From Daphnia pulex (Eukaryota > Arthropoda > Branchiopoda > Diplostraca > Daphniidae): 64,000 bases of DNA. A program made the position numbers and the translations under genes. Below are positions 21,060-32,824 of this stretch, one piece after another (position 1 is the first letter of the stretch; each line of letters opens with the position of its first letter). Under the pieces are notes generated by a model that worked only from the letters and a program-made list of their open reading frames with translations, ran no database searches and was not told the origin of the DNA. The DNA lies in assembly GCF_021134715.1 (NCBI RefSeq), contig NC_060025.1, forward strand, positions 2,418,001 through 2,482,000, written 5' to 3'.

Positions 21060-23851
21060 TTATGCGTCCTTTTTATTTTTCTTAAAAGCCGTTTTGTCAT
21101 CATACTTTTTTTTTCGTGGCCAAGACTCTTTAATCAAATCCGAGGCTTTCTCTCCAATCATAATCTGTATTCGAGAGAATAATAATTAATCCTTGCCATT
21201 AAAAATGATCAAAGAGATTGCGACATTAAACCCACCGCTGGAGCGTTGGTGTTGCCAGATACTATGTTGGGCATGATGGAGGCGTCGACCACCCGCAATC
21301 CTTTGATTCCATACACTTTAAGCGTAGGATCGACGACGGCCGTTGAATCTCCTTCTTTGCCCATTTTACAGGTGCACGACGCGTGATAAATGGTGGAAGA
21401 GTAATGACGGATGAAGCAGCCCCAATAATCATCCGTCCACGGAGTTTTATCTTCACAACCTGGAAAAATCTTGTCGTAAAACTTCGTTCCCATTTCCTGG
21501 AAAGCTTTTGTTTTGCTCAGAGCTAAGACGATTTTAGATCCTTCAATGAGAACGTTGAGGTCCTGTTCCACGCTGAAATACTTCGGGTCGATTAAGGGAG
21601 CGGCGTATGGATCGTTGGCGGCCAGCCGGATGGTTCCCGTCGATTGCGGACGGAGTAACTTTGGAATGACTTGCCAAGTATCTAAGCCCTCAAGAGGTTT
21701 ATAATACTGCTCCCAGACGTCATCTCTAACTCCATTGTTTTCCTTGATTATAGTGCCGTAATCAGAAGGTGGTGAACCCCCGACAAACATAAACTGGATG
21801 TCTGGATAATCACCGGAAGCTTCCGCGTATCTTGTATTAACCCACGCCAAGGCTTCGACCCCACCCAGCGTCGTTAATGGTCCAGATCTGTTGATAGTCC
21901 AATTCAGTATCGACGGAATAGTGAAGTATCGCGAGTCTATGATGCTAAACGTCTACCAGATAAACTTAAATTATCCTGGGTTTAATGTTTTACCCCAAAA
22001 TGCCACAATGTCAGAATTACTTTATCAATGGTGAAAACCATGCCGCCCAGAGAAATGTGATCTTGCAGATTATCTCCTACTGGTAGATCGGCTATCACTG
22101 GGATTTTCAACGAATTGAGGTGTTCCGCATGACCGACTCCGCTCAGCATCAATATTTGCGGGCTGTTGACTGCTCCCGCCGATAGAATAATTTCTTTTTT
22201 AGCTCGCACTTCGTATACTTGTCCGTTTTTCTCAAAGCGAACGGCTGTGGCTTGTTTAGTATCCGGATCGATGACAATTTTGTGGACTAGTGAGTTCATA
22301 GATATTTTCAAATTCGTTCGATCGCGGACGGGCCGGAGAAATGCTTTCGCCGTCGAGCATCGGCTTCCCCTCCTGATCGTTCCCTGAGACTTCATAAAAC
22401 CTTTGCAACAACGTCAAAAATATTTCGGAATGACAAGTTTGTATTTTATTCGTTACCTGTCTGCTTTTCACCATTACAGTCGCGATTTTCGTAGCCCAAT
22501 TCCACACCAGCCTCAATAAAGGCGGTGGCGAGTGGGGTGGTAAACGGAGGTTCCTGGACGGTTTGATAGCCACCCGTTCCGTGATATTTCGTATTGGCAG
22601 CAATGTAAGGATTCCGGTTGTCTTCCGACTTGATGAAATAAGGCAGAACATCGTCGTAGGACCATCCGGGGTTATCCACAGCCCAAGAGTCGTAGTCTCG
22701 TTTGTTTCCTCTGACGTACAACATGTAATTAAGGACGGATGATCCACCCAGGATTTTCCCCCTTGGCCAGTTGCATCTGTTCCGGAAAAGAAAAAAAATT
22801 CAATTGAGTATTAGATTCCTTTTTGATTTTTAAAAATTGATTTGTACTTGTTGTCATAAAATGCAAGGCACGATCCAGTTTGTGTCACTGTTTTGTATTG
22901 CCAGTCGATGTCGGTGCGCTGGAGGTAAAATGCGGTGGCCGGAATATCGGACACTATCGTTTCGTCTCCTCCAGCTTCCAGCAGCAACACACTCCATTCG
23001 GAAACTTCCGTGAGCCTATTAGCCACAACGGAACCGGACGATCCGGCCCCAATGATGATGAAGTCGTACTCGGTTAAAAATTCCTAAAATAAACATGTGA
23101 AGAAATTTCAAGTTTCATTGCATAGGGCTATCTTTCGTAGCGGAAGACTATGATTCCAACTGGTCAAACAGGGTTTAATTGTAACGGTAAATTATTTTGG
23201 GCATCGAAAGGTGAGGGTAGGTATAAACGAGAAACGCACAGTGTCTATTTTAGTTCCTTTAAAAAAACCATCATAGGATTATTCTAAATAATCACCAACT
23301 CATGATCAAAGGAAATGATCTCAGCTGTGCGAATTTTTTGGGGGGTAAATGACAAGCGATGTTTCAGAACTTCTTAGAATAGAGCCAGTCAACCTCACAA
23401 ATTTCTTACATCTTCTCGAACAACACGCTGACTATAAATTATAACGGTATCTAACTCAACCTGTTTGAATCAAACCTGTTTCTAAAATTATTTTTCCAAA
23501 TTTTTAGCATGACGTATACATCATGGCGAAACATTTCCTTCCAGTACGCATCCGTGTAAACATTTCGCTGTTGCCATTACAGCCGAATTACAGTATAATC
23601 AACAAGATTTAAATTCACGAATAACACAGGCAAAACAAAAGGGGGGAATCACAGACGGTTATTAAAAAGTCAACTAATTTATCAAAGAAATGAATAATAG
23701 CAGTCATTACGGTAGTGTCGGTCACACGTCCCTCCGGATTACTGCTGTCAAACGTACTGTAGAACAAATAGGTGAGGACGACAGGCGTTAACGACGCCCA
23801 AAGATTTGCGGTTCCCAAGAGATGTGACATTTGCTGAAATAGCAACGACAT
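21060..23851 (-). CDS. GMC oxidoreductase (glucose dehydrogenase-like), copy 3, divergent
   Basis: Coding exons: 23851-23711, 23083-22848, 22776-22457, 22400-22021, 21952-21236, 21164-21060. They join in phase to 632 residues with the same intron phases as the other three copies. This is the most divergent copy. Exon 1 is longer (47 codons; [18 protein letters not shown]). The FAD fold reads [15 protein letters not shown] instead of [13 protein letters not shown]. The active-site motif reads [10 protein letters not shown] where the other three have [10 protein letters not shown]: the His is kept, but Pro-Ala-Gly is replaced by Ala-Ser-Cys. The frame is fully open and the splice sites are intact, so it is probably expressed, perhaps with altered specificity. 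Confidence 0.88.
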
Positions 23852-26130
23852 CTTCTTTTGTTTTTAAAAGTTCTGAACGCTCAAGGGAATGAGATGGACA
23901 AAGTATAATCACGTCCGATCGGTCCGACTTCGAACCAACAACTGGTTTCTTTCAGTTTTTACATTGACCTTTTCACGTCTCATAAGAATTAAGGGAGCTA
24001 CAAAAATCAGTAAAAATTTCTTGAATAGATGGACGAGATCAGGTGCTGGAAACCAAAATGAATCAAGTATATAGGGGGGATTATATCATTTCTGGGTTGC
24101 TGTCGGGTCGGTTGTTATTAATTATTCCCCTCAGCGAAAATTTCTTGCAGCACAGCACTTGTTATGCGCCATAACCCAGAAACTGCTGGGTGGCGTACGT
24201 GAGCGTCTAAACTGGTTTTTGAAAGACATGTTGTTTATCAAACTTCACATGACAAAGGCCTTTTGTAATGCTGCAGAAAGTGTATATACCCCGCAGTTAT
24301 TACGCAGAATTCAACAATGCAGCTCGTAGTGTATAAGGGTTTTGTGGTGAAGTTTATAGACGCTATATACTATATATACACACAGGTGGCTTAATACAAT
24401 GTTGGAATTTCTCAATTGAAACATTTTCCGAGCTGCTATAGTCCAAACGAAATGAATCGATTTTAAAAAAGTGACGCACTCCGCGCACTTCGCAAATCTC
24501 AGAATTTCCGCACACACTACGCGGCTGTCGAATAGTTTTGAAAAGTTGAGATTCGACAGCAAAACTTTAATAAGCTCCTTATTCCGAATGTTTTATGAAT
24601 TATACTTTTCAACTATATTAAGTAATCTTAAACTTAGTAGTAAAAGTGTCAAGGATTTGTTTCGCGAGAATGTTATATATAAATCCTTTCGAAGGTTCAG
24701 TCGAATGGCATAAGCTACTTAACGGTTTCAACAAAAAATCGAATTAAAGGATTAAATTCAGTCTCATCATTTAATTTCATCGCCTTAAAATTATCTCATT
24801 AGCCTAGCTCGTGTAAATGGAAGTAGAGATAATTTTATCCTCTATATAGGGTTTCCTATAAGTCTGTTGGAACTAAATTCATCCTGATGCGTCCAGCTTT
24901 TTATAATTTGAAACATTAATCTCTTTAGACTATATATATATAGAATGGAGTAGGGCCGTTGCGTCCGAGGATAATATATGCTGGCTGTTGTAGAAATGGA
25001 AATGGCGAATCCGGGCGAATCGGAATGCGGAATAGACTGTGACTGCTGTTGAAAAAATCCATCTGACATGTACCTAAAGCCGCTTATCTAACGTCAAAGG
25101 TAACCAGCAGCACATGAAATTGTTAGATTGTCTTTTGAAGAGTCCGTTATAAAACCCGAAAGGGTTTCGTTTATATTTAGAAATAAAACACGCAATATTT
25201 CAAATTATTTCAACAGAATTAGTTATTCGTCTATAAGGGCTACCTAATGGCCTGCGGTATCTCTGCAAAAAACAAGAACCGTGACTCTCGGTTAATTGGA
25301 AATGCTGATTTGTTCATTTGATTACGAAATTTTTTGAACTGAAAGAAGCGGACGAGAGGGCTTGTTCGGACTTGTTTTCTTTTCTTCTCCGAATATAAAT
25401 CGGACGTGCTTTTCAGCACGTATTAACGTCATCCGTTCAAAGTTTGGCCAACCATATATTCAAATGATTTCTATTTCTGGATGGATGTAATCAGGAAATA
25501 ACCATGACGAGGGTCATGCGGGAGAAATCTTGAAATCCACGGATGAAGAAAATTGACCCATAAACATTTTCGTTTCTGGACAGTGTCCAATAAAGCGTGG
25601 TGAACAAGACCTGAAACTCTGCTGAAAGTGTCCAGATAGAGAAAACAAAATGGTCGTCAGCACTAAAACAGGAACTTTAGCAGTGTGACCTTCCCATCCA
25701 AACTTGTCCACATATCAAGACGCAGCACAGAGTCTTCCGGCATTTCAACCTGATCAAATCCCATACACAGAAGAAAAGTCAAAATTCAACACCAAATTTA
25801 GCTTGACAAAATTTTATTGGCATATAAAATTATTTAGAGCGGCATTTGATAAATATATATAGGCCTAGTTTCAATTATAGTTGATCGATTTGATCTTGTC
25901 GGTCCTTTTATTTAGGGCAAGGGCGAAAGAATAAAAATCAATCCGGAATCAATCGAGTTAAAATCAGCAAACTTTTTTTTTCAGATTTCAGTCTATTTTT
26001 TAAATCATATAAAATAGTATACTGCATGCATTTACATATTCATCAGGATCAGTGAAGCGGAATTCGAACGCCGATGACCAACATCAGCAAGTTTATCATC
26101 ATCCCGACAGCATAGAAATATACAACAAAG
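23852..26130. other. Intergenic region between GMC-3 and GMC-4
   Basis: GMC-3 upstream region and GMC-4 3' flank. A minus-strand TATATA (about 24069-24074) is a possible GMC-3 core promoter. The rest is AT-rich with no recognised gene. Confidence 0.35.
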
Positions 26131-26136
26131 TTTATT
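26131..26136 (-). terminator. Polyadenylation signal of GMC-4
   Basis: Minus-strand AATAAA about 46 bp after the GMC-4 stop codon. Confidence 0.5.
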
Positions 26137-26181
26137 TTCAATAAATAATTGAGAATTTGACATGATGGATGAGCTAGGAAT

Positions 26182-29036
26182 TCAACTCAATGAATCGGAC
26201 TGTGTGGAAAATGTCAGAGTCTCTTTTTCCAACAACTCTTTCTTCTTTTTGGCACTGAATTTGTTGACATCAATTGGTAGTGAGCCGTTGAGCTGCTGGG
26301 AAACCGTTTCGTCACTCCTTTGCACAAGCCAATCTTCTTTGATCAAGTCAGACGCTTTCTCTCCAATCATTATCTATACCAGCAATAAATAAATATATTT
26401 AAAGGATATGTAGTATTTTCAAAATGTTTGTTTAGTTATTTACCGCTGGAGCGTTGGTATTGCCGGATACGACGTTTGGCATGATGGAACAGTCGACCAC
26501 CCGCAATCCTTTGATTCCGTAGACTCTCAATCGAGCATCAACGACGGCTGATGGATCCCCAGCCTTGCCCATCTTGCAAGTTCCAGCCGGATGATAAATG
26601 GTCGAAGAATAGTGGCGGATGAAACAGCCCCAATAGGCGTCCGTCCACGGAGTGTGGCTTTTACATCCGGGGAAGATTTTATTGTAAAATCTCGTCCCCA
26701 TTTTCTGGAAGGCGTTGGTTTTGCTCAGCGCCAAGGCGATTTTAGTGCCCTCGATGAGAACGTTGAGGTCCTGTTCATTGCTGAAATACTGCGGATCGAT
26801 AAGCGGAGCCGCGTACGGATCGTTGGAGGCCAGCCGGATAGTTCCCGTCGATTGCGGGCGTAATAACATGGGGATCAATTGCCAGGCGTCCTTGTTCTCC
26901 AGCGGCTTGTAATACTCGTCCCAAATATCATCTCTGACGCCCTGATTGTAGCGGATGACATTTCCGCCGTCGGACGGCGGTGCTCCGGCGACAAAGTGAA
27001 ATTCAATGTCGGGAAAATCGCCGGCCGCATCGGCGTATCTTGTGTTGACCCAAGCCAGGCCCTCGCATCCGCCCAGCGACGACAAAGGCCCCGATTTGTT
27101 GATGGTCCAATTAAGTAACGTCGGAAACGTGAAATAACGGAAATCCAGGAAACCGAAAGGCTGGAAATAAAATCCGTAAGTTTCCGCATAAGTTTAAATT
27201 TTAATTGATTTCCTACAGAGACTTACTTTGTCGATAGTAAACACCATGCCACCAAGGGCGATGTGATCCTGAAGATTATCTCCCACTGACAGATCAGCCA
27301 TCAACGGAATGCCCAGCGATTTGAGGTGATCCGCAGGGCCGACTCCGCTCAACATCAATATTTGAGGGCTGTTGACCGATCCGGCCGACAAGATAATCTC
27401 CTTGTTGGCTTTCACTTCGTAAACTCGCCCCTTCTTCTCGAAACGGACGGCGGTGGCCTGTTTGGTGTTCGGATCGATGACGATCTTGTGGACATGCGAA
27501 TGTTTCGAAATGAAGAAATTCCGCCGGTTGCGGACCGGGCGGATGAAAGCTTTGCTCGTCGAGCATCTCGATCCTCGTCGGACTGTCGCCTGAGCTTTCA
27601 TGAAACCTTTAATTCCCATAATAATGAATCTTTAATTGCATAATTGAATTTTATATAGATGGGAACATGTAATAGTACCTGTCTGTATTTCCGCATTGCC
27701 GTCGTTGTTTTCGTAACCCATTTCGACACCGCCTTCGATGAAAGCGTTGAGCATTGGCGTAGTGTACGACGGCTCCTGGACGGTCAGATAGCCGCCAGTT
27801 CCGTGATATTTCTTGTTGGCGGCAATGTAAGGATTTCGGTTGTCTTCCGACTTGATGAAATAAGGCAGAACATCGTCGTAGGACCATCCGGGGTTATCCA
27901 CAGCCCAGGAGTCGTAGTCTCGTTTGTTCCCTCTGACGTACAACATGTAATTTAGGACGGACGATCCGCCCAGGATTTTCCCTCTCGGCCAGTTGCACCT
28001 GTATACCAAGAAAGGGTTTAATGTCATTTACTTTTATCAATGAATTTAATTGTTTTGTTTGTTTTCTCTGTGTGGGAATTTTACTTGTTATCGTTGAAAG
28101 CCAGACAGGCTCCCGATTGAGTCACCGTTCTGTACTGCCAGTCGATGTCGGTGCGCTGGAGAAACTGGACGGCGCCTGGGATGTCGGAGAAGAAGGTTTC
28201 ATCTCCGCCCGCTTCCAGTATCAACACTCTCCAGTTGGATATCTCCGAAAGCCTATTGGCCACAACGGCACCAGCCGAACCGGCACCGATGATGATGAAA
28301 TCGTATTCCGTCTGGAACACCTGCGGTGGATGATATCAAAATAACTCTCGACGTGAGCACAATCGACCCAATAGTAACACGGAACAGCCGTGAATGACCG
28401 TTATAACTTATAAGATAGCTTCAATAATTTACATTTGATAACGAAGTCTTAACTTTTTTTTGCCTCTATAATTGAAAGCGCATAATTATATATCTTCTAT
28501 ATGAACGCCTCCCAACAGGTAAATGAGTTAAATGCAGAAAGGAAAAAAAACCGTATACGTGATGAGGAATGAGGTTAAATATTTAGCTGCAGGACGTGCA
28601 AATGTACATCAGATTTTTTTTTGTCTTCCCTCCCTTGATCTAACACTGCTGGAAATGAGCCAAATATTTTACCCAAAATCAAGTCTCACCCCTGGGAGGT
28701 AAAAAAAGAAAAAAAGAAGGTCGATAGCAAAAATTAACGGGATTTCTTTACTTTGAAATTCAAATGAGAATAACCAGTTTTTTTTTCGTCTTGTTGCAGC
28801 AGCAGCAGTAGTTGGGTTTTGCTTAATATAATAACCATGTCGAATGAATCGGTATCGTGCGCGCAAAAATAAAAAATGAACATGAAACATCACAGACATG
28901 TACGTACCTTTGTGTCTTTGACTGGTCCCTCCGGGTCGTTGTGATCAAACGTGCTGTAAAATAGGTAATAGAGAAGGAACGAAGGTAACGAAGCCCACAG
29001 ACTTAGAGGCCCGAACATTTGCGCTAAAGTTATCAT
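26182..29036 (-). CDS. GMC oxidoreductase (glucose dehydrogenase-like), copy 4
   Basis: Coding exons: 29036-28908, 28320-28085, 27998-27679, 27606-27227, 27160-26444, 26373-26182. They join in phase to 657 residues, the longest of the four because of a 63-codon last exon that is Lys/Glu- and Ser-rich. Motifs: N-terminal hydrophobic segment [23 protein letters not shown] fold [20 protein letters not shown] signatures [18 protein letters not shown] and [15 protein letters not shown], active-site motif [10 protein letters not shown], and [17 protein letters not shown] box and Inr lie about 260-290 bp upstream. Its GC content is visibly higher than that of copies 1-3. The predicted role is oxidation of an alcohol or sugar, possibly in the secretory route; substrate unknown. 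Confidence 0.9.
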
Positions 29037-29294
29037 GGCGAAATTATTGTTGATTTCGGACAAATGTGTCTATTGTAGTAAAATTCCTTCTTCTAATAAA
29101 GTTGTCCGCCGTTTGCTTTCCGATTTTTGAATCATTGGCGCGAAATGTTGGCGGTTCGAAAATTCAAATCCAATCGATTGTTGGTTCTAGTCACTCATCG
29201 ACACCACGGATGCACTGACACATAAAAGAGTTTGTGTTGAACAACTTAATAGAAACTGGATACGTCCACTCTGTCTGACTGGCAACCAGCAACT

Positions 29295-29327
29295 GCAACT
29301 GGCCATCACAGACGATGACCTTTTATA
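29295..29327 (-). promoter_or_regulatory. Core promoter of GMC-4 (TATA plus Inr-like)
   Basis: Minus-strand TATAAAAGG at 29327-29319, with CCAGTTG about 30 bp downstream (near 29302-29296) as an Inr-like start. This would give a 5' UTR of about 260 nt. Confidence 0.5.
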
Positions 29328-29605
29328 TCAAATCAAAACTTTTGTGTTGTAGTGATGAGGGGGGTTTCCAGTACTACTTGTTTTCGGTGGAAAAAGAGGT
29401 GGAAACATGGGATGAATGGAGGCGTTTCTCTGCTGCTGTTGCTGCTGGAAGAACCAGATTGCTGAAATAACTGGCTGGAATATCCATCTTGTTTTATATT
29501 TTTCGTCGACTATACTATAGAGTTGCCTTTTTTTGTTTTCCTTTCACAGACAGCTGTGCAGCTCAAAAGGTCTAAATAAAACAGGCAATTTAAAAAGGTA
29601 AAACC

Positions 29606-30090
29606 CTACAGGTTAATGTATTCGTGGGGTGGATCAAGAGGTTTTTGGTCGGAGAGGCTAACAATTTCATTTGACGCTATCGGCGATGCAACGATTTTCA
29701 TTTTCAATTTGGGCGCTCGAATTGCTTCAACTCTGGCAGGTGATATGTCGTGACCAAACGAGTTGGTGCGGTCCGTTGTATAGGAATCATTATGGACGAT
29801 GTTCGGCGACATTCCTACTGCCTGTATAATTCTAAATGAATTTTTGGTATTAGTCGTCGTCGTCAGACAACGAATGTCGAACAAACTACATGGACATTTG
29901 GTCAACTGGAAAAAATTGGGAGAAACAAAAGATTTCGACAGACAACTGGTTAAGAAGGAATCAAAACCGGAATACAATTTTTTTTGTTTTTTTAGACTTT
30001 GATAAGAATAAACTCGTCGGGATAATCGAACAAGAAACCGGGTGGATCTGGAATATGCAAGTGACGAACACAAAGAGGAGAAGTGATCAT
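29606..30090 (-). CDS. Possible two-exon small protein gene, unknown function
   Basis: Exon 1 30090-29998 starts MITSPLCVRHLHIPDPPGF. Intron 29997-29906 (92 bp) has a strong acceptor (TTTTTTCCAG) but a weak donor (GTCTAA). Exon 2 29905-29606 starts LTKCPCSLFDIRC and ends LDPPHEYINL. The join is in phase and gives 130 residues. No family is recognised. A TATATATA box (30115-30122) sits only about 25-30 bp upstream of the ATG, which would leave almost no 5' UTR, so the promoter or the start may be wrong. The alternative is a chance frame. Confidence 0.32.
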
Positions 30091-30344
30091 TATCCAAAAC
30101 GCGTGACCACGCCCTATATATAGTGATGAAATCAAGTCCTCACATATTTGATGCTGCCCAAACAATTGATTAAAGGCCCGTCGTCTCTTCTCTATCATCC
30201 AAACACCACAACAACTCGACAACAACAACGGGGGGAAGGGTGCACTATTGAAATTGAAGTTCCGTCTTCACTCTCGAGAATGAAGTTTAGTCAATGGATG
30301 CCTTATAGACTTCCGACTCCACATCATTTCAGTAGGAATATATA

Positions 30345-30490
30345 GGTCCAGGGTATATAATAGAATAGTTTGCTCGAGGCTATAGCCAGCAGCCGGTTTT
30401 TTGGGCATCAATTATCTGTACAAAAAAAAAATTCATTCAAGTAAACAAATAACAAAAATTCTTTGAAGAATGTGGTAAGACCGGTAGTAC
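30345..30490 (-). repeat. S-upstream repeat R2, truncated cassette edge
   Basis: Matches R2 at 18030 and 35780 ('gggcatcaattatct', 'ttgaagaatgtggtaag'). The adjoining R1 and S gene are absent here; unrelated sequence begins at about 30345. It probably marks the edge of a duplicated block. Confidence 0.6.
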
Positions 30491-30775
30491 TTTTTGGGCC
30501 AGCAGACAACATCTAAGCGATATTATAATAGTCTGATGTATCATTCTAAATGAATTTTGGCTGTCGATTTATCAGATATTTATTACCTTGATGATGGTTA
30601 CAACCTACGAATCGCTGCCGCGAAGCGAAAAAGTGTTGGTCCATTCTAATTTTCAAATGGAGTCCTTGTCAGCTATTTAAATGTACCCGAGTAGGGTAAG
30701 AACGAACACAAAATATGGATAAATATAAGAATGGACATTAAATCGACAGAGAACAGAGAGCCACATGTATTTTGA

Positions 30776-32414
30776 CTAAACATACTTCAAACAGTAGTCT
30801 TTTTTATTGGAGCAATAGTACTTGTCAAAATCAGAATCTTTGTAAAGTATATTAAATTTCCAATTATTTTTTTTGGCTTGCAAGTGCCACTCGTAAACAT
30901 TTTCGTGCGTCAAATTATCGCAGGATTTTATACGAATTTCTTCGACACAATTGCGATTCGTCATCAATGCATCTATACCTCGTTTAGTGACATAATTACA
31001 AAATGATAAATCAAATTTCTTTACGTTCTTAAATTTGTGACAGCTTATGGCACTCTGTAAAAATTCGTCGGTAAGCGCATCACAGGAATTAATGTGAATT
31101 TCATTTAATGCAGGAAAAGACAATAGAAAATGAAGGATTTCGGGCGAAGTATTGTAACCACAAAAGAGCCCATCAAGATTCTTCAAAATTAACCGCTTTT
31201 CTTCATTATTGAGGTACAGGGCTATCTCGCTCTCAGATAAGACCGTAACGCTATCGCAGTGACTATTAAACCAGAAACGAATTAAATTAGGACAAAATTT
31301 GAAGACGGTCCAAATATCGATGACAGTAAAAAAAGAAATGTCAAGAGACTCTAAAAAATGTCCAAACTTTCTCAATAGGGGAACCACACCACCCTTGAAA
31401 GTGATTTCAAATTCTTGATTTTGTTCTTCAACTTCTGAATAAGGAACTAATCGAAAGGTTCTTAGATTTTTTAAAGACAACAAGCTTAAAAGTTCCGTGT
31501 CATTTAACCCCTTCGTGACGCAAAGGACGACACAAGTAAGCGATGGAATGAGCTGCACCACTTGTCCCAGAATACCTTGTATGTACGGAGTGAAGTTACC
31601 TAACGAGAGATGAACATAAGAAAATGAATCCTGCATAAGAGACCTACCCGTCTGAATTATTTCTACCACAACTTCAAAGGTACTTTCATGATACAGATTT
31701 TTTAACGCGGTTAGATTGTTTATGGCGAATCGAGTTCCTCGTTTGGTAACACTAGTAGAGTACATCATCAAATGCTGTAGTGTGTTACATAAGGCGTTGG
31801 GTTTCAAAAAATTGTAACACAGTAATTGAACTCCTCTATCTGTGATAGACCGACATCGGTAAACATCCAATATCCTGTTAAATCAAAACAATTAGAAAAC
31901 GCGATCAGAATTTGTAAAAACACGAGTGAATTTTGCATACCTCAAGTTTTTGCAATGAATCCCCAATTCACGTAAGCAATTGTTCCCCGCTTCAGAAAAT
32001 CGCAAAATTAAAGAAATCAACTTTTCGAACCGGGGGAAAACAGTCAAGTATCCCTCGCTGTAAACATGAAATCTTGCGAATCTGAGATGTTTGCTTATTA
32101 GATATTCAAGAATAAATGCTTCTGGACGATCGATACCGTTTGCGGCATAGGCGATTATCACTTGCTCCAAAAGACTTGAAGCTATCGAGAGAATAACGAA
32201 ATAATACTTAAATGTAATCAGGATGAGATTTGATGTTATCAAAAACGTTATCTTTTTTATTCAACTTACGCAATTGATGGAAAAGGTTCCCTAATTCTCC
32301 CATAACACAAATATTCGCCGTTGAATTTGCTTGGGTATCCAAATTTACGATTCTAGTAACAATGTGGGCTACGCTGAGTTGTAGGAGAGAACTTACACTG
32401 TTCACTGAAGGCAT
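30776..32414 (-). CDS. Leucine-rich-repeat protein (F-box/AMN1-like LRR type), LRR-1
   Basis: Exons 32414-32270, 32181-31941 and 31874-30776 join in phase to 494 residues. The body has cysteine-containing leucine-rich repeats (LRILDVYRCRSITDRGVQLL, KFDLSFCNYVTKRGIDAL, IRIKSCDNLTHENVYEW), typical of F-box/LRR and AMN1-like proteins. The N-terminus starts MPSVNSVSSLLQLSVAHIV. It passes LFHQLPSSLLEQVI across the first splice, which faintly resembles an F-box core but is not a clear match. There is no signal peptide and no membrane segment. The role could be substrate binding in a ubiquitin ligase or another protein-protein interaction; this is inference. It is a tandem paralogue of LRR-2 with the same introns. 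Confidence 0.75.
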
Positions 32415-32824
32415 CTTTTAATAACTGAAAAATAGCGACAATTTTAAAAAAGATTAGGAGACAACTCGGAAACAGCATGTTACACAATGCTGGTCGAGAA
32501 GCAAATGACAAGATTGAAACGAGAAAAGACCAAATTGATCCTTGAAGTTGATCCTTTTTATTTATTTGCACAACCGTTAATCCGTTTCCAATGAAGGAGG
32601 AATTAAATGTACAATAGTTATATTCTCTTAGGTATGTTATGGAACTATATGGCGAAGGTTAATGCCCTAAAGCGCAAGCAAGAGAAAAACTCGTAATAAC
32701 AAAAAGAATTTTGGTAGTCGATAGGCAACTGCAGATCAGAAATTAAGACGAATGTATATAATATGATGCTGGATGAATATAAGAATGAGTATATTAAATC
32801 GATAGAGGCATACATGTGTTTTGA

